Below, in pieces: positions 16,097 through 25,321 of a stretch of 53,543 nt of DNA. The stretch's first letter is position 1. The number at the start of each line of letters is the position of its first letter. The stretch is taken from assembly GCA_007118495.1 (NCBI GenBank), contig SKRM01000023.1:1-53543 (forward strand). Direction: 5' to 3'. The notes below the pieces were generated by a model. That model made no database searches and had not been told where the DNA came from. It was given only the letters and a program-made list of their open reading frames with translations. The stretch is from Bacteroidales bacterium (lineage in GTDB: Bacteria > Bacteroidota > Bacteroidia > Bacteroidales > UBA7960). Made by a program: the position numbers and the translations under genes.

Positions 16097-18955
16097 TTAG
16101 GGTTCTTCCTGGCGGATGCGTTCGGCCTGGCGGTTAGCTTCTTCTATGAGCTGTCTGGCTCGCTGGTCTGCTTCTGCCTCCAGTTGTTCGGCGCGACGGT
16201 CGGCCTCGCGAACCATTGCATCTCCGGCCCTGCGTGCTGCAGCTACTGCTACTGCACCACTGGCTTCGGCAACCAGCCGTTCTGCCTGCCGCCTGGCTTC
16301 TTCTCTGACGTTTTCGGCTGCTCTGGCTGCTTCTGACCTGATGCTATCAGCCCTTCTTTCGGCTTCGGCAACTACCCGTTCTGCCCTGGCTTCAAGCTCT
16401 TCTCTGGCCCTTTGGGTGGTTTCGTCTACCGCTTCTCTGGCTTCTTCTTCAACCCTGGCACGGGCTGCATCTGCTTCTTGCCGCAATCGTTCTTCGGTTT
16501 CACGTATCAAACGATCGGCTTCATCTCTTGCCTGATCAATCAAGCCACCTTCAGCTCCGGGAAGCCCCAGTGAAATCTCAGGACGTGTAAACGTACCTCC
16601 AATATTTACGTTCAGTGGAACAGTCTCACCCGGTTGTACATTCACACCAAGTGCTGAAGCCTGTGAAACCAGGTTATCCAACACCCGATTGGCACTGCTG
16701 CCAAAATGCCTTCTTGGTATAGCCATTTCCATTGTGTAGCTGATCCGCTGGTCAAACCATGTAGATCCGCTAACCGAGGCCTTAACATCGGCAAACTCCA
16801 GTTCAAAAGGCCGGGTTTCTACTTTTCCGTCCGCGAAAGCGAACCTTACAAGCAAATCACGTAAACTAATATCCTGGAGGAAACTAAGTTGCGAACGCTC
16901 AGCCAATTGCGTCATAACCGGGCTGCCTTCAATCTCAAGCCTTGAAGAACGCAGACTGCCCGATCCTGACATGGTCGCGGCCAGGGGCAACAGGTTTTCA
17001 CCAAGTACGGTATTGAGAGACAAACTACCTGAGATATTCCCCGCAGCAAATTGGCCGATGGGAGCCAGGTAACGGAATGTAACAAAAGTTTCAAACGCTT
17101 CCCGAACATCAAATGACGTAAAGTCAAGCCCAAACGCAACATCGGGCAACGCCCCTGCTGTAGCATAAGATCCGGTCAGGGCCAGTCGGCCTCCAAGCAT
17201 ATCCATATCCAATTTGTCCATGATAACCTGCTCACCGACCACCCGCAGAGTCCCTTCAAGGTTGCGGATAAGCATCTTTCCGAAGTCAAGCTGCCCCACA
17301 TCAGCCGTCAGGCTGAAATCTATATTGGCGGGAACCTTGATTACACCCATGGCAGCATCCTCATCATCTGTTTCCATCTCGGGCAGGTCGGCCATTAGCT
17401 GGTTCAGGTTGATACGATCTGATTTAAGCTGAAACCGTCCTGTAAGCATATCCTCTCCCAGCAAGGCGTGCAGCACATTATCCAGTTGTCCGGTGAGTGC
17501 AAGATCTGACTCCCCATATTGGGCTGTAAAAACCGGAACAGAAAGCTGAGCCGGACTCAGTGAAGCGTCCGCTCTCTGGATATGCAATCGCTGGGGTAAT
17601 GTACTGGTTTCAACAACCACATCACTGGCTGAAAGGTTACCGGTAGCATGAAAGTCTTGATAGGCGCCTCTTTCAAGTGCTGAAAGATATCCCCTTGCCT
17701 CCATGTTGCTCTCTACCAAACCCTGCAAGACCATACCCTCTTGTAGCGGGAAATAGTTCTTCACTTCTCCCAGGTCAATACGTCCCTTTAGTGCAAGGTC
17801 TGTCCAGGGATCGCTGACAAGGGTTCTTAACCTAAGTCTGGCATCAACCGGATTACCAGCCAATGACATACGGAGCACAGGAATATCAATGGTTACATCA
17901 TCTGCTGTCTGACCGCCGGATGCAATGCGGGCATCAACCTCTACCCCACTTACCGATGCCGGTAGCCCGGGATATTTGAACATCCCATTGTTCACAGCAA
18001 GCGAAAGGTCAAAACCCGGAATCATATCTCCTTTCAACAGACCGTCAACCCGGCCTTGCAAACTAAGTGTTCCATCTGACTCCAATGCAGCAAAATCATC
18101 TGTGTACATGGCGGGGATTAACGACAAGAATGCCGCAAAATCTGACCGTGCGGCAGTGAAACTGAAGTCCATGAGGGTTCCGCCACCTTCAGGAAGCCCC
18201 ACCAACCCATCAAAGGTCAGAGGCAGTTCGTTGAGCAGCAATTCATTTTCTCTGAAAGTAAACATCCAGTTCTTCATATCCATTTCAACTTCAGCAACAA
18301 GCCTTGCGCCCACCCTGCTTAGCACAGGAAAACGATCATACCGTAAGCTGAATGCGTCAATGGTGGCGTTTCTGGTAGCCAGGGTGGTTACATCTAAAGT
18401 CAGGTCACCTGAAAATATCCCTGAAAGACCTTCAACATCTACGTAAGTGACAAATTTATCATCGTAATAGAAGATGTCGCCGTTGTGGATAGATATCTGC
18501 TTAAGTGCCAGGTTAAAGGCCGAAGGCTCCTCTGCAGGAGCTTGATCAATTTCAGAAACATGCATGATGTTCCAGTTAGCTGTTCCGTCTTCTAGTAAGC
18601 GAAATAACAATTTGGGGCTGTCAATGGCAATGCGCTTGATTTCATATCCATCAGCTGAAAACAAGCTGCGCAAGTCAATGGTTACCGACAAACGGCCAAT
18701 GTCTGCCAGGGTATCTCCGGCAAAGGGCTCATTGTTAACCACCAGAATATCGCGGATTTGCAGGCTCACATCTGGGAAACTCCTGATAAGGGACAAACTG
18801 AAGCGCCCGAAATCAACACTTGCATCCACTTGTTCGTTTACTTCGTATTTGATCCGCTCAATAATGGCACCTCGGAAAACAAAAGGCAGCGACACAAGGA
18901 GCAGAAACACAGCCAATATGACTATCAGAAAGGCTTTGAAAATTTTTTTCACCAT
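16097..18955 (-). CDS. AsmA-like protein with long C-terminal coiled coil
   Basis: This 952-residue protein has one N-terminal transmembrane helix (FKAFLIVILAVFLLLVSLPF) and a long beta-rich periplasmic region of the AsmA/TamB-related type, a family that bridges the envelope and is implicated in phospholipid transport. Typical features are the opening IDLRSLFSADGYEIKRIAID region and repeated beta-strand segments across residues about 60-790. The last 146 residues (about 807-952) are a nearly uninterrupted Ala/Glu/Arg-rich heptad region, unlike the usual AsmA ending, which could form a rod or bind the cell wall. The gene stands alone on the minus strand with hairpin DNA behind it. No adjacent gene suggests its partner. 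Confidence 0.85.
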   Translation of the reverse strand: MVKKIFKAFLIVILAVFLLLVSLPFVFRGAIIERIKYEVNEQVDASVDFGRFSLSLIRSFPDVSLQIRDILVVNNEPFAGDTLADIGRLSVTIDLRSLFSADGYEIKRIAIDSPKLLFRLLEDGTANWNIMHVSEIDQAPAEEPSAFNLALKQISIHNGDIFYYDDKFVTYVDVEGLSGIFSGDLTLDVTTLATRNATIDAFSLRYDRFPVLSRVGARLVAEVEMDMKNWMFTFRENELLLNELPLTFDGLVGLPEGGGTLMDFSFTAARSDFAAFLSLIPAMYTDDFAALESDGTLSLQGRVDGLLKGDMIPGFDLSLAVNNGMFKYPGLPASVSGVEVDARIASGGQTADDVTIDIPVLRMSLAGNPVDARLRLRTLVSDPWTDLALKGRIDLGEVKNYFPLQEGMVLQGLVESNMEARGYLSALERGAYQDFHATGNLSASDVVVETSTLPQRLHIQRADASLSPAQLSVPVFTAQYGESDLALTGQLDNVLHALLGEDMLTGRFQLKSDRINLNQLMADLPEMETDDEDAAMGVIKVPANIDFSLTADVGQLDFGKMLIRNLEGTLRVVGEQVIMDKLDMDMLGGRLALTGSYATAGALPDVAFGLDFTSFDVREAFETFVTFRYLAPIGQFAAGNISGSLSLNTVLGENLLPLAATMSGSGSLRSSRLEIEGSPVMTQLAERSQLSFLQDISLRDLLVRFAFADGKVETRPFELEFADVKASVSGSTWFDQRISYTMEMAIPRRHFGSSANRVLDNLVSQASALGVNVQPGETVPLNVNIGGTFTRPEISLGLPGAEGGLIDQARDEADRLIRETEERLRQEADAARARVEEEAREAVDETTQRAREELEARAERVVAEAERRADSIRSEAARAAENVREEARRQAERLVAEASGAVAVAAARRAGDAMVREADRRAEQLEAEADQRARQLIEEANRQAERIRQEEP

Positions 18956-19178
18956 GGTTGTTAAATTAATCAGGACTGACTAAAACTATATCCCACATAT
19001 ACAACGTAATTTTACTACATATAGTTTGAAATTTAATCAATGCCCGCAAACTCGGGGCAAATACCAACCGCCCTGGCTGCTGAGATGTGCAATGAAACCT
19101 CCGGATCAAACACTGGCAAGAAATTTGCAGCAAAAAGGGTAAGCCTTAACCTCATCACAACATTAACCTGAAAATCTG
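18956..19178. other. Divergent intergenic region
   Basis: This region between the AsmA-like gene (minus) and the secreted amylase (plus) must contain both promoters. I see a clear one only for the amylase, at 19179. A minus-strand frame at 19033-19347 overlaps the amylase start and has no family features. No terminator or RNA gene is visible. Confidence 0.4.
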
Positions 19179-19186
19179 TATCTTTG
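19179..19186 (+). promoter_or_regulatory. Promoter -7 element for the secreted amylase
   Basis: TATCTTTG is an exact TAnnTTTG match, 33 nt before the chosen start codon at 19220. It also argues against the upstream in-frame start at 19184, which would lie inside the promoter. Confidence 0.6.
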
Positions 19187-19219
19187 TATTTCAATAAGTT
19201 AATGTGTAACAAAGTGTAT

Positions 19220-22015
19220 ATGAATAGTATAAAAACCCTGTTTTTTGTATTTGCCAGCCTTATTGCAATCGGTGCAGGCGCACAGATCACCACAGATCCG
19301 GCCCTGCCAACAGCCACGGGGCCGGTGACCATAACCTTCGATGCCACCCAGGGCGGAGGCGGACTTAAAGGCTATACCGGTGATGTATATGCCCATACCG
19401 GTGTTTCTATTGAGGGCCGCACAACATGGAGGTATGTGATTGGGAGCTGGGGGAACAACAACAACCAGCCGAAACTTACACGCATCGCAACCGACCTTTA
19501 CGAGCTTCGCATAGAGCCATCAATTCATGCATTTTACGGTGTTCCTGCCGACAGCCTGATTACCAGGATGAATTTTGTGCTCAGGGGGGCTTCGGGATCT
19601 CCGCTTCCACAAACAGAAGATTTATTTGTGGCCGTGGTGCAGGCCGGACTCACAGTGTCGCTACAGTCACCATCAGGCATGCAACCCATGGTGAAACTTG
19701 GTGATGCCGTACCTATTGAAGCCGGTGCAAACGAAGCAGACAGCATTGCCCTGTTTATCAATGAACAGTATACCTCATCTACAACAGATCAGGTGCTGAG
19801 TTACACCTGGACTCCCGCTGCGCAGGGTGCTGCCCACATTGAAGTGGTAGCTTATGGTGCTGATGCACAAACCGAAAAAGATGCAGCCACCGTTTATGTC
19901 ATGGGCGAGATTCCTGAAGCTGATCTGCCCCAAGGGGTTATCAATGGCATCAATTACATAGATGACCATACCGTAACCCTTGTTTTGCATGACCCTCCGG
20001 CATTGAAAGAATATGTGTTCGTTATTGGTGACATGAACCAATGGGAACTTTCAGATGATTACCTGATGAACCGCACCCCCGACGGAACCCATTACTGGGT
20101 AACCATCACAGGGCTTGAAGCGGATACAGAATACGGATTTCAGTATTATATAGACGGTGAATTGAGGCTGGCTGACGCCTACGCCCGGAAAGTGCTTGAT
20201 CCATGGAATGATCAATGGATTAATGCATTCAATTATCCCAACCTGAAACCCTATCCTGAAGGCAAAACCACCGGACTGGTGGGCATTATGCACCCCGGAA
20301 GGGAACCCTACCAGTGGGAGGTAACCGATTTTACACCCCCGGCCCCCGAAGACATGGTGATTTATGAGTTGCTGATTCGCGACTTTGTTGAAACAAGCGC
20401 CATCAAGACAGTCATGGACTCACTTGATTATCTGCAAAGACTTGGCGTGAATGTGATTGAGCTTATGCCCGTAAACCAGTTTGAAGGAAATATTTCGTGG
20501 GGATACAACCCTGCCATGTATTTTGCAACTGACAAGGCTTATGGCACCCGTGAAGATTATAAAAGATTTATAGACGAAGCCCATAAAAGGGGGATGGCCG
20601 TTGTATTGGATATTGTACTGAACCACAGCTTTAACCTCTCACCCATGGTGCAGATGTATTTTGATCCTGAAGCAGGAAACTGGGGAAAACCAAGCCCTGA
20701 AAACCCCTGGTTTCTGACAGACTGTCCACACGAGCCCTGGTGCTGGGGTAATACCTTTGACCAGGACAGTGAGTACACCCGCGAATTTTTCCGCAGAGTT
20801 ACTGAATACTGGCTTGACGAATTCAATGTGGATGGTTTTCGCTTTGATTTCACCAAAGGATTTACCAACCAGCAAACGGCTAATCAGGGCTGGAATTATG
20901 ATGCGGCCCGAATTGCCAATTTGAAAAGAATTGCCGATGAGGTATGGAGTGTCAATCCGAATGCCTATGTCATCCTGGAACATTTCACCGACAATACTGA
21001 AGAAAAAGAACTGGCCGACTATGGCATGTTGCTCTGGGGCAATATCAGCCATAACTACCAGGAAGCTGCTATGGGTTGGGTCAGCACCAGCAACTTTGAC
21101 GGGGTATCATATCAGCGAAGAGGCTGGTCAGAACCCCACCTGATCGGTTATATGGAGAGCCATGATGAAGAAAGGATGATGTTCAAGAACCTCCATTTCG
21201 GTAACTCGTCCAACCCAAACCACAACATCAAAGAACTCACCACAGCCCTGCGAAGGGCTGAACTTGCGGCTGTTTTCTATTTTCCCATTCCCGGGCCCAA
21301 AATGATCTGGCAATTTGGCGAACTGGGTTATGATTATTCAATCAACCACTGTGCTGACGGCTCAATCAACGACGGGTGCCGTACAGATCCGAAACCCATA
21401 CGCTGGGACTACTATGATGACTGGCGGCGGAAAAGGCTGTATGATATTTATTCGATGCTGACCAATCTGAAAACATCGCATGATGTTTTCAGAACCGACG
21501 AATATACGGTGAGTCTGAGCGGAGCCATGAAACGCATCCATTTGCACCACCCTACCAACCAAGTGGTTATTTTGGGCAATTTCGGGGTGCAGGCCGGTGA
21601 AATAGACCCCTATTTTCAGCAGACAGGTACCTGGTACGAGTTCTTTAGCCGCGACCAGCTGGAGGTAACCAATGTGAACCAAGGTATAAGCCTTCAGCCG
21701 GGTGAGTACCGCATGTATTCAACATCGGCTTTCCCCAACCACGGTATCGCCCTGCAAAATCCAAAACCCGACATGCCTGAGAAAGGTAAGGTCAGCGTAT
21801 TTCCCAACCCCGCACAAAACAATCTGCATATTGAGTCAGATGATGAGATCAAAGAAGTGCGTATTATTGACATGGTTGGCAGGACAATAATTGTGCAGCA
21901 ACCCGGACAACGTCAAACCAGTCTTGAACTAAACCAGGTGCGCAACGGGATATACTTTGTCAGGATTCTTACCACATCAGGCCTTACCACAGAAAGAATA
22001 CAGGTGGTTCGCTAA
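19220..22015 (+). CDS. Secreted GH13 alpha-amylase with T9SS sorting domain
   Basis: This 931-residue alpha-glucan hydrolase is exported by the type IX system. The signal peptide spans residues 1-21 (ending GAGAQ). Two N-terminal beta-sandwich modules follow: about 25-140, resembling the carbohydrate-binding modules of Bacteroidota amylases, and about 245-345, CBM48-like (VFVIGDMNQWELSDD). The GH13 barrel starts at about 378. Catalytic residues are Asp543 (VDGFRFD), Glu587 (VILEHF) and Asp649 (MESHDE). The last 75 residues are a type A sorting domain (VSVFPNPAQNNLHI ... TERIQVVR). I choose the Met preceding NSIKTLFF as the start because the twelve residues before it do not fit a signal peptide. 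The translocon gene sprA is 3.3 kb downstream. Confidence 0.92.
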   Translation: MNSIKTLFFVFASLIAIGAGAQITTDPALPTATGPVTITFDATQGGGGLKGYTGDVYAHTGVSIEGRTTWRYVIGSWGNNNNQPKLTRIATDLYELRIEPSIHAFYGVPADSLITRMNFVLRGASGSPLPQTEDLFVAVVQAGLTVSLQSPSGMQPMVKLGDAVPIEAGANEADSIALFINEQYTSSTTDQVLSYTWTPAAQGAAHIEVVAYGADAQTEKDAATVYVMGEIPEADLPQGVINGINYIDDHTVTLVLHDPPALKEYVFVIGDMNQWELSDDYLMNRTPDGTHYWVTITGLEADTEYGFQYYIDGELRLADAYARKVLDPWNDQWINAFNYPNLKPYPEGKTTGLVGIMHPGREPYQWEVTDFTPPAPEDMVIYELLIRDFVETSAIKTVMDSLDYLQRLGVNVIELMPVNQFEGNISWGYNPAMYFATDKAYGTREDYKRFIDEAHKRGMAVVLDIVLNHSFNLSPMVQMYFDPEAGNWGKPSPENPWFLTDCPHEPWCWGNTFDQDSEYTREFFRRVTEYWLDEFNVDGFRFDFTKGFTNQQTANQGWNYDAARIANLKRIADEVWSVNPNAYVILEHFTDNTEEKELADYGMLLWGNISHNYQEAAMGWVSTSNFDGVSYQRRGWSEPHLIGYMESHDEERMMFKNLHFGNSSNPNHNIKELTTALRRAELAAVFYFPIPGPKMIWQFGELGYDYSINHCADGSINDGCRTDPKPIRWDYYDDWRRKRLYDIYSMLTNLKTSHDVFRTDEYTVSLSGAMKRIHLHHPTNQVVILGNFGVQAGEIDPYFQQTGTWYEFFSRDQLEVTNVNQGISLQPGEYRMYSTSAFPNHGIALQNPKPDMPEKGKVSVFPNPAQNNLHIESDDEIKEVRIIDMVGRTIIVQQPGQRQTSLELNQVRNGIYFVRILTTSGLTTERIQVVR

Positions 22016-22074
22016 ACACACAACAATCACACATAGTAAACGTTATGCTGGCGTTTTAAAACAATTTATTTGTT

Positions 22075-23061
22075 ATGAAGTCAATCAAAACCATTGTGGC
22101 CGTAATGATATTGGCCATCGCCATGTCATCATGTGTTTCTCAACGCAAGTTCAATGAGCTTGAGGCAAGCTTTGCTGAAAGCCAGGCTGATAACCGAACC
22201 ATAAGTAGCCGTCTTGAGGCCGTACGTGAAGAAAATGCCCGGATGTCTGAAGAATTGGCCGCCCTGAGAGTTCGGGTTGAAAGATTAAGCGAAGACACCC
22301 TGGCCATGGGGCAGCGGATGCGTCGCCTGCAGGATTCATATGATCAGTATGTGCGTCAGACCGAGGCCCTCATGGAAGGCAAAACAGAAGAAACCCGTCA
22401 GATCATGGCCAGGTTGCAGGTTACACAAGAAGACTTGCAACGGCGTGAAGATGAACTGGCCAGGGCCACACGCGAAATGGAACAGAAAGAAAGAGAACTC
22501 AATGCCCTGATGGCTGAAGTTTCAGAAAAGGAACTCAGAGTCAACGAGCTTGAAGAAATTTTGCAGCGGCAAGACTCGATTGTTGAATCACTTCGTCTGA
22601 CCATTTCAAATGCCTTGCTGGGTTTTCGCGACAATGGCCTATCAGTGGATATCCGCAATGGGAAAGTATATGTTTCAATGGAAGAAAGCCTGTTGTTTGC
22701 CACCGGCAGCACCAGGGTTGATGCACAGGGCGAAAGGGCTTTGAGCGAGCTGGCCAAAGTGCTTGCACAGAATCCCGACATCAATATCATGATTGAAGGC
22801 CATACCGATAATGTACCTTTCAGGCCCGGTGGTCAGATTCAGGATAACTGGGAACTCAGTGTGCTTAGGGCAACTGCCATTGTGCGCATTCTGCTTAAGC
22901 ATGGAGATATTGATCCAAGCCGTCTGATGGCTGCAGGGCGTGGGGAGTTTCATCCCATTGACCCGAATGACACACCTGAAGCCAGGCGGAAAAACCGCCG
23001 CACGGAGATCATCCTGACGCCTCAACTGGATGAGTTGTTCCGCATCATCGAAAGCAGGTAG
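22075..23061 (+). CDS. OmpA-family lipoprotein with coiled coil
   Basis: This 328-residue outer-membrane lipoprotein probably links the membrane to peptidoglycan. Lipobox Cys20 is in AIAMSSC. Residues about 25-180 are a long heptad-rich coiled coil. Residues about 200-320 form the OmpA C-terminal domain, with the peptidoglycan-binding signatures IMIEGHTDNVPF, NWELSVLRA and KNRRTEI. No beta-barrel is present, so it is Pal-like rather than OmpA-like. The gene is 59 nt after the secreted amylase. A GTTAG/GTTGG hairpin cluster follows its stop. Confidence 0.9.
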   Translation: MKSIKTIVAVMILAIAMSSCVSQRKFNELEASFAESQADNRTISSRLEAVREENARMSEELAALRVRVERLSEDTLAMGQRMRRLQDSYDQYVRQTEALMEGKTEETRQIMARLQVTQEDLQRREDELARATREMEQKERELNALMAEVSEKELRVNELEEILQRQDSIVESLRLTISNALLGFRDNGLSVDIRNGKVYVSMEESLLFATGSTRVDAQGERALSELAKVLAQNPDINIMIEGHTDNVPFRPGGQIQDNWELSVLRATAIVRILLKHGDIDPSRLMAAGRGEFHPIDPNDTPEARRKNRRTEIILTPQLDELFRIIESR

Positions 23062-23160
23062 CTCGGCGCGGAGCGCCTCGCTGTTGGCAGGGCGGAGCGC
23101 TGCTGTTATGCGGCTTCGCCGCTGTTAGAAAGTTGGGCCGTCGCAAGCGACGGTGGTTGG
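23062..23160 (+). repeat. GTTAG/GTTAT/GTTGG-punctuated hairpin cluster
   Basis: Starting at the stop of the OmpA gene, the cluster contains GCGGC-TTC-GCCGC (23110-23122, preceded by GTTAT at 23105) and a perfect 7-bp hairpin CCGTCGC-AA-GCGACGG (23138-23153), with further imperfect units. GTTGG or GTTAG separates them. There is no T tract. Confidence 0.75.
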
Positions 23161-23175
23161 GTTTTGGTCAAATTT

Positions 23176-23207
23176 TTTTTTGAGGACCTCAAAAAATTAT
23201 ATCTTTA
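23176..23207 (+). promoter_or_regulatory. Promoter with a perfect 21-bp palindrome before malic enzyme
   Basis: Arms TTTTTTGAGG (23176-23185) and CCTCAAAAAA (23187-23196) flank a central A. A -33-like TTTTG (23178-23182) inside the left arm is followed 17 nt later by TATCTTTA (23200-23207), one base off the -7 consensus. The palindrome therefore overlaps the core promoter and looks like an operator. The one-base centre makes an RNA hairpin unlikely. Confidence 0.5.
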
Positions 23208-23230
23208 TACCGAACCAAACCCAAACACCC

Positions 23231-24685
23231 ATGAAACATCTGAATCTTACTCTTGACAACATTGAAGATTTGTTCCCTGAGTCGTTTACCCAGGAGCAAA
23301 AAGCAAAAGCGAAGACACTTTTCTACAAAGAATTAGCCTTGCGGGCGCATCGCTTCTACAATGGAAAAATGCAGACCATCCCTAAGGCGCCCGTGATGGG
23401 ATTTAACTGGTTCAACGCATGGTATACCCCAGGGGTATCGAAAATCTCCACCACCATACGTGAAAACAACGACACTTCGTATGAATTATCTAACCGTGGC
23501 AACCTGGTAGCCGTTGTCAGTGACTCTACCCGCGTATTGGGTGACGGTGACTGCACGCCTCCCGGCGGCATGGGCGTAATGGAAGGCAAAGCCTTTCTGA
23601 TGAAATACCTGGGCGGTGTTGACGGCATCGCACTCTGTGTTGACAGCAAAGGGCCCGACGGCAAGAATGATCCCGAAAAAATCATCGAATTTGTCAAAAT
23701 GTGCCAGCACAGTTTCGGAGCCATCAACCTCGAAGATATCTCACAGCCAAACTGCTACCGGGTACTGGACGTATTGCGCGAAGAGTGCGACATTCCTGTG
23801 TGGCACGATGATGCCCAGGGAACAGCCTGTGTAACCCTGGCGGGCCTGATCAATGCCCTCAAGCTGGTGGATAAAAAGATTGGTGATGTAAAAATTGTTT
23901 ATTATGGTGCCGGGGCTTCAAATGCCACCATTGCACGCATTGTAAACACTGCCGGAGCTGATCCTGCAAAATCAATCATGTTTGATTCAACCGGTGCACT
24001 TCATACAGGCCGCAAAGACATTGAAGACGACAAGCGCTTTTACCGCAAGTGGGAACTTTGCCAGATCACCAACCCCGACAAAGTGGAAACCATGGAAGAA
24101 GCCATGAAAGGCGCCGATGTTCTCATTGCCCTTTCAAAACCAGGTCCTGATGTGGTAAAAAAAGAATGGATTCAGGTTATGGGCGACAAACCCATCGTTT
24201 TTGTATGCGCCAACCCTGTGCCCGAAATTTACCCCTACGCAGCCAAAGAAGCCGGAGCCTACATTGTGGCCACCGGAAGGGGTGACTTTCCGAACCAGGT
24301 GAATAACTCAGTGGGATTTCCGGGTATCCTTAAGGGCGCATTGCTTGTAAGAGCCAGAAAAATCACTGACAATATGGCCATTGCCGCAGCTGAAGCCATT
24401 GCCAGGTTTTCTGAGAAAAGAGGCATCCATATTGAAAACATCATTGCCAACATGAACGAATCGGAGGTGTTCCCCCACGAAGCCGCCGATGTGGCCATGC
24501 AGGCCATCAAAGATGGTGTAGCCAGAAAAGAAATGAACTGGCAAGAAGCCTATGACCAGGCCAAAGAAGATATTGACCAGGCCAGGGCAACCACAAAGGC
24601 CCTCGTTGACGGAGGGTTTATTGCAAGTCCGCCCCAGGCCCTTCTGGATGAAGCCCTGAAGGTGGCCATCGACGCTGTAAAATAA
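23231..24685 (+). CDS. Malic enzyme (oxaloacetate-decarboxylating malate dehydrogenase)
   Basis: This 484-residue enzyme converts malate to pyruvate and CO2 with NAD(P)+. It is the short bacterial form without a phosphotransacetylase tail. Visible motifs are the N-terminal YTPGVSKIS with the catalytic Tyr, VSDSTRVLGDGD, the metal-site LEDISQPNCY and VWHDDAQGTA, and the nucleotide-binding VKIVYYGAGASNATIARI. NAD versus NADP preference cannot be decided by eye. I start at the Met before KHLNLTLDN; the longer frame from 23153 runs through the promoter. In a succinate/propionate-forming anaerobe it may supply pyruvate or NADPH. ruvA follows after 22 nt. Confidence 0.93.
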   Translation: MKHLNLTLDNIEDLFPESFTQEQKAKAKTLFYKELALRAHRFYNGKMQTIPKAPVMGFNWFNAWYTPGVSKISTTIRENNDTSYELSNRGNLVAVVSDSTRVLGDGDCTPPGGMGVMEGKAFLMKYLGGVDGIALCVDSKGPDGKNDPEKIIEFVKMCQHSFGAINLEDISQPNCYRVLDVLREECDIPVWHDDAQGTACVTLAGLINALKLVDKKIGDVKIVYYGAGASNATIARIVNTAGADPAKSIMFDSTGALHTGRKDIEDDKRFYRKWELCQITNPDKVETMEEAMKGADVLIALSKPGPDVVKKEWIQVMGDKPIVFVCANPVPEIYPYAAKEAGAYIVATGRGDFPNQVNNSVGFPGILKGALLVRARKITDNMAIAAAEAIARFSEKRGIHIENIIANMNESEVFPHEAADVAMQAIKDGVARKEMNWQEAYDQAKEDIDQARATTKALVDGGFIASPPQALLDEALKVAIDAVK

Positions 24686-24707
24686 TAATACATTAACAAC
24701 AATTTCA

Positions 24708-25298
24708 ATGATCTCATTCATTGAAGGCAACATTGAAGAGAAAAACCCGGCCTTTCTGGTTATCAACTGCCAGGGGGTCGGGTATCTCATTCACATAAGC
24801 CTGCATACTTTTGACGCCCTGCCCGCTACGGGTCAGGTAAGGATTCATACCGTTCAGGTAATCCGTGAAGATGCGCACACCCTTTACGGGTTTGCCGACC
24901 TTGAAGAAAGGGAGTTATTCAAGAACCTGATTACAGTGAATGGGGTTGGACCCAATACTGCGCGTATGATATTATCATCGATGAGCCCTGGCGACATAAA
25001 AACAGCTATTGTCAGCAACAATATCAGTGTGTTGCAGTCAATCAAGGGCATTGGTGCCAAATCGGCCCAACGAATCATTGTTGATCTGAAAGACCGCCTT
25101 GAAAAAGAAGGCGTTTTTAGTGGTGAAAATTTAGCCTTTACAAACAATACAATCCAGCAGGAAGCGTTATCTGCTTTAGTAATGCTGGGCTTTGCCAAAA
25201 ATACGGCACAAAAAGCCATCGGAGCCATCCTCAAAAAGAACAAAGACACTGCCATTAGTGCGGAACAACTTGTGAAGGAGGCATTAAAAAGTTTCTGA
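24708..25298 (+). CDS. ruvA: Holliday junction helicase subunit RuvA
   Basis: This 196-residue DNA-binding subunit of the RuvAB branch-migration motor targets Holliday junctions. It has the N-terminal OB fold (MISFIEGNIEEKNPAFLVI), two helix-hairpin-helix motifs (VNGVGPNTARMILSS and IKGIGAKSAQRIIVDLKDR) and the C-terminal RuvB-binding domain (EALSALVMLGFAKNTAQKAI). The length is typical. Location directly before sprA is a common arrangement in Bacteroidota. It is probably co-transcribed with malic enzyme and sprA. Confidence 0.96.
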   Translation: MISFIEGNIEEKNPAFLVINCQGVGYLIHISLHTFDALPATGQVRIHTVQVIREDAHTLYGFADLEERELFKNLITVNGVGPNTARMILSSMSPGDIKTAIVSNNISVLQSIKGIGAKSAQRIIVDLKDRLEKEGVFSGENLAFTNNTIQQEALSALVMLGFAKNTAQKAIGAILKKNKDTAISAEQLVKEALKSF

Positions 25299-25321
25299 TC
25301 TGATTTTTAAACATTGTTTTA

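Noticed and set aside
19033-19347. 104-codon minus-strand frame
   Set aside because: It overlaps the promoter and signal peptide region of the secreted amylase and has no recognisable features.
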